From AC-32 sp963704005 (lineage in GTDB: Bacteria; Actinomycetota; Thermoleophilia; Gaiellales; Gaiellaceae): a stretch of 64,000 nt of DNA. The position numbers were made by a program, and so were the translations under genes. Positions 62,021 through 64,000 of this stretch are shown here, one piece after another. How positions within the stretch are numbered: the first letter of the stretch is position 1; every line of letters starts with the position of its first letter. The DNA lies in NCBI GenBank assembly GCA_963704005.1, contig CAVPGJ010000005.1, positions 1 to 64,000 on the forward strand, in the 5' to 3' direction. Below the pieces are notes generated by a model that worked only from the letters and a program-made list of their open reading frames with translations, was not told the origin of the DNA and did no database searches.

Positions 62021-62635
62021 GTGCCACGCCGACCGCGTCTTCTCCAACCGGGCATCTACCACCTGACAAGCCACGGCAGCGACGAGCGCCACCTCTTTCT
62101 CGACGATCACGACCGCTACGACTTCCTCGGCCTGCTCGCGCGGATCTGCGAGCGCTTCGAGCTCGCTCTGCTCTCCTACGTCCTGATGGGCAACCACTAC
62201 CACGGGCTGCTGCGAATCCCCGATGCACGTCTCTCCCTTGCCCTGCAGCGCCTGCACACCGAGTACTCGCGGCGGCACAACCGCCGTCGCGGACGCTCGG
62301 CCCACCTGTTCAAAGCGCACGCCTACACCGGCCAGATCGAGAGCGACCGCCAGCTGCTCGCGGCCTGCCGTTACCTGGCACGAAACCCGGTCAGGGCGGG
62401 TCTCGTCGCCGATCCGCTCGACTGGCCCTGGGGAAGCGCCCGCGCACACGCCGGCCTCGAGCTGCCGGTGATCCCGCTCGCCGAAGAGGACCTGCGCCCG
62501 GCCTTCGGCCATGACTCGAATTGGCGTCGGCGCTACCGTGAACAGGTCCGCGTCGAGGCCGAGCCCGATGACCTTCCGGTCTATCCGCCGCCGAAGAAGA
62601 CAAGAGGCGCCGCACTGAGACTCGCCGCCGGCTAG
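62021..62635 (+). CDS. REP-associated tyrosine transposase (RAYT, Y1_Tnp/IS200-like)
   Basis: This 204-residue protein begins at a GTG (PRRPRLLQPGIYHLTSHG) and has the HUH-nuclease signature as YVLMGNHYHGLLRI near residue 48, where the two histidines bind the metal. The catalytic tyrosine is probably in LHTEYSRRHNRRRGRSAHLF, which is the conserved 'Y...N...GR.GHLF' region of RAYTs. The C-terminal CRYLARNPVRAGLV and DWPWGSARAH motifs are equally typical. RAYTs cut single-stranded DNA at REP hairpins and are usually single-copy domesticated genes. A palindromic hairpin lies upstream. The frame is intact. Confidence 0.93.
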   Translation: MPRRPRLLQPGIYHLTSHGSDERHLFLDDHDRYDFLGLLARICERFELALLSYVLMGNHYHGLLRIPDARLSLALQRLHTEYSRRHNRRRGRSAHLFKAHAYTGQIESDRQLLAACRYLARNPVRAGLVADPLDWPWGSARAHAGLELPVIPLAEEDLRPAFGHDSNWRRRYREQVRVEAEPDDLPVYPPPKKTRGAALRLAAG

Positions 62636-64000
62636 GAGACCGGAACCGCAGGCTCGAGCTCGGCGTCGCGGGCGACCAGCGCCGTGTAGCGCCCGCCGGC
62701 CATGAGCAGCTCGTCGTGCGTGCCCTTCTCCACCACGCGGCCGTGGTCGAGCACGACGATCTGTTCGGCGTCGCGCACGGTCGAGAGCCGGTGCGCGATC
62801 GCGATCGTCGTGCGGCCTTCGGAGAGCCGGTCGAGCGCCTCCTGCACGAGCCGCTCCGTCTCGGTGTCGAGCGAGCAGGTCGCCTCGTCGAGGACGAGGA
62901 TCGGCGGGTTGCGCAGGATCGTGCGCGCGATCGCGATGCGCTGCTTCTCGCCGCCCGAGAAGCGGTAGCCGCGCTCGCCGACGATCGTGTCGTAGCCGTC
63001 CGGCAGCGCCGCGATCACGTGGTGGATGCGCGCGGCCTCGGCGGCGGCTTCGATCTCCTCGTCGGTCGCGTCCGGCTTGGCGAAGCGCAGGTTCTCGCGG
63101 ATCGACTCGTGGAAGAGGTACGTCTCCTGCGAGACGACGCCGACGAGGTCGGAGAGCGCCTGGAAGCGTCAGGTCGCGGACGTCGACGCCGCCGATCGAG
63201 ACGCTGCCGCGGTTGACGTCGTAGAGGCGCGCGACGAGGTAGCCGAGCGTCGTCTTGCCCGAGCCGGTCTCGCCGACGAGCGCGGTCGTCGTGCCGGCCG
63301 GCACCGTGAACGAGACGTCCTGGAGCGTCCAGTCCGTCGCCGTAGCGGAACCAGACGTGGTCGAAGACGACGTCGCCGGGCCGGCCGACCGCGAGCGCGT
63401 CCGGCTTCTCCTCGATGTCGACCGGCTGGTCGAGGTACTCGAAGATCCGGTCGAAGAGCGCGAGCGACGTCTGCACGTCGAGGCCGACGCCGAGCAGCGA
63501 GCCGACCGGGAAGAACAGCCGCGTCTGCAGGGTCGTGAACGCGACGAGCGTCGCGATCGAGAGCGCGTGCGAGCCGCCGGCCAGCAGCGAGCCCGCCGAA
63601 CCAGTAGACCGCGGCGGGCATGACCGCGAAGCTCGTCTGGATCGACGCCATCACCCAGCGGCCGGCCATCCGCTGCCGCACCTCGAGGTCGGCGAGCCGC
63701 AGCGAGTCGCGACTCGAAGCGGTCGGCGAGCTCGCCCCCGCGCCCCATCGTCTTGCCGAGCAGGATCCCGGAGACCGAGAGCGACTCCTGCACGAGGCTC
63801 GAGATGTCGGCGAGCGTCTCCTGCGTCGTCTTCGCGATCCGGCGGCGCTCGTTGCCCGACGCGCCGCGTCAGGAAGGCGAAGAGCGGGATCAGCGCGAAC
63901 GCGAACAGCGCCAGCTGCCAGCTCAGCAGGAGCATGCCGATCATCGTCGCGGCGACCGTCGTCACGTTCGAGGCGATCGACGTCGCGGTGTTCGTGACGA
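62632..64000 (-). pseudogene. ABC multidrug/lipid exporter (type I, MsbA-like), frameshifted and cut by the window edge
   Basis: The 3' part (62632-63018) is open and contains RFSGGEKQRIAIARTILRN (signature), VLDEATCSLD (Walker B) and IAHRLSTV (H-loop). Upstream, other frames carry GETGSGKTT (Walker A), LFDRIFEYLDQPVDI (linker) and, near 63930, a transmembrane helix MIGMLLLSWQLALFAFALI. At least five single-base shifts separate these parts (near 63170, 63330, 63600, 63710 and 63870). The N-terminal membrane region continues beyond the window. Intact, it would be a half-transporter exporting drugs or lipids. The shift density is like that of the maturase and FtsX genes. Confidence 0.85.

Overview
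This 64 kb window is GC-rich, densely coded bacterial chromosome. Many GTG starts, ATGA/GTGA stop-start overlaps and the gene families present (CtpE/CtpF-type P-ATPases, a RafH-like hibernation factor, a DUF2180 zinc-ribbon protein, a Ddn-type F420 enzyme, Ino1, MMPL) point to Actinomycetota. A deep lineage such as Thermoleophilia is my best guess, but this is inference from gene content, not a taxonomic search. No rRNA, complete tRNA or CRISPR array was found.

Layout. (1) 0-21.9 kb looks like accessory DNA. A 47-base sequence identical in layout to the 3' half of a tRNA-Asp(GTC) gene (anticodon arm, T arm, 3' acceptor strand, discriminator G) occurs at 2271, 8226 and 14491, with a degraded fourth copy ending at 21841. 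All copies have the same orientation and carry related flanks. They separate three cargo blocks of about 6-7 kb. The first holds a Na+/H+ antiporter, an arylsulfatase and a frameshifted sulfatase maturase. The second holds a universal stress protein and two cation P-ATPases. The third is an arsenic block with aquaporin, Acr3, two ArsR-led units, ArsM and an ArsR-DUF2892-MMPL-glutaredoxin unit. No integrase is visible. (2) 21.9-26.6 kb is more housekeeping-like: an inositol-lipid set (Ino1, a PAP2/Aur1-like phosphatase, a PF04008 protein) and the archease-RtcB RNA repair pair. (3) 26.7-37.4 kb is a stress/dormancy block like the mycobacterial DosR regulon: lipoprotein, RafH-like factor, DUF1918, CBS-BON, YbaK, PiT with its DUF47 partner, Hsp20, an RsbRD-type protein and a CtpF-like P-ATPase. 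(4) 37.5-49.7 kb is envelope and secretion: a damaged MacB-like ABC exporter, a Vps62-domain membrane protein, a YihY protein, a PAS-LuxR regulator and a large repeat-built secreted protein ending in an esterase domain. (5) 49.8-64 kb is mixed: ECF sigma factor, deazaflavin enzyme, thioredoxin-reductase-like fusion, CorA, FUSC transporter, MFS/MarR pair, small dimeric-barrel proteins, a REP-associated transposase and a damaged ABC exporter running off the right edge.

A second theme is broken reading frames. Some twelve loci carry one or more frame shifts, often several in one gene (maturase, FtsX permease, esterase tail, ABC exporter), while very long neighbours are perfectly open. Either local assembly errors or real gene decay could explain this; reads would decide.

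How the genes work together. The arsenic block would import or export As(III)/glycerol-like solutes (aquaporin, Acr3), methylate As(III) (ArsM) and sense it (ArsR proteins). A textbook promoter with a 16-bp palindrome between its -35 and -10 elements drives arsR-arsM. The dormancy block would silence ribosomes, protect proteins and adjust ion balance under energy stress.
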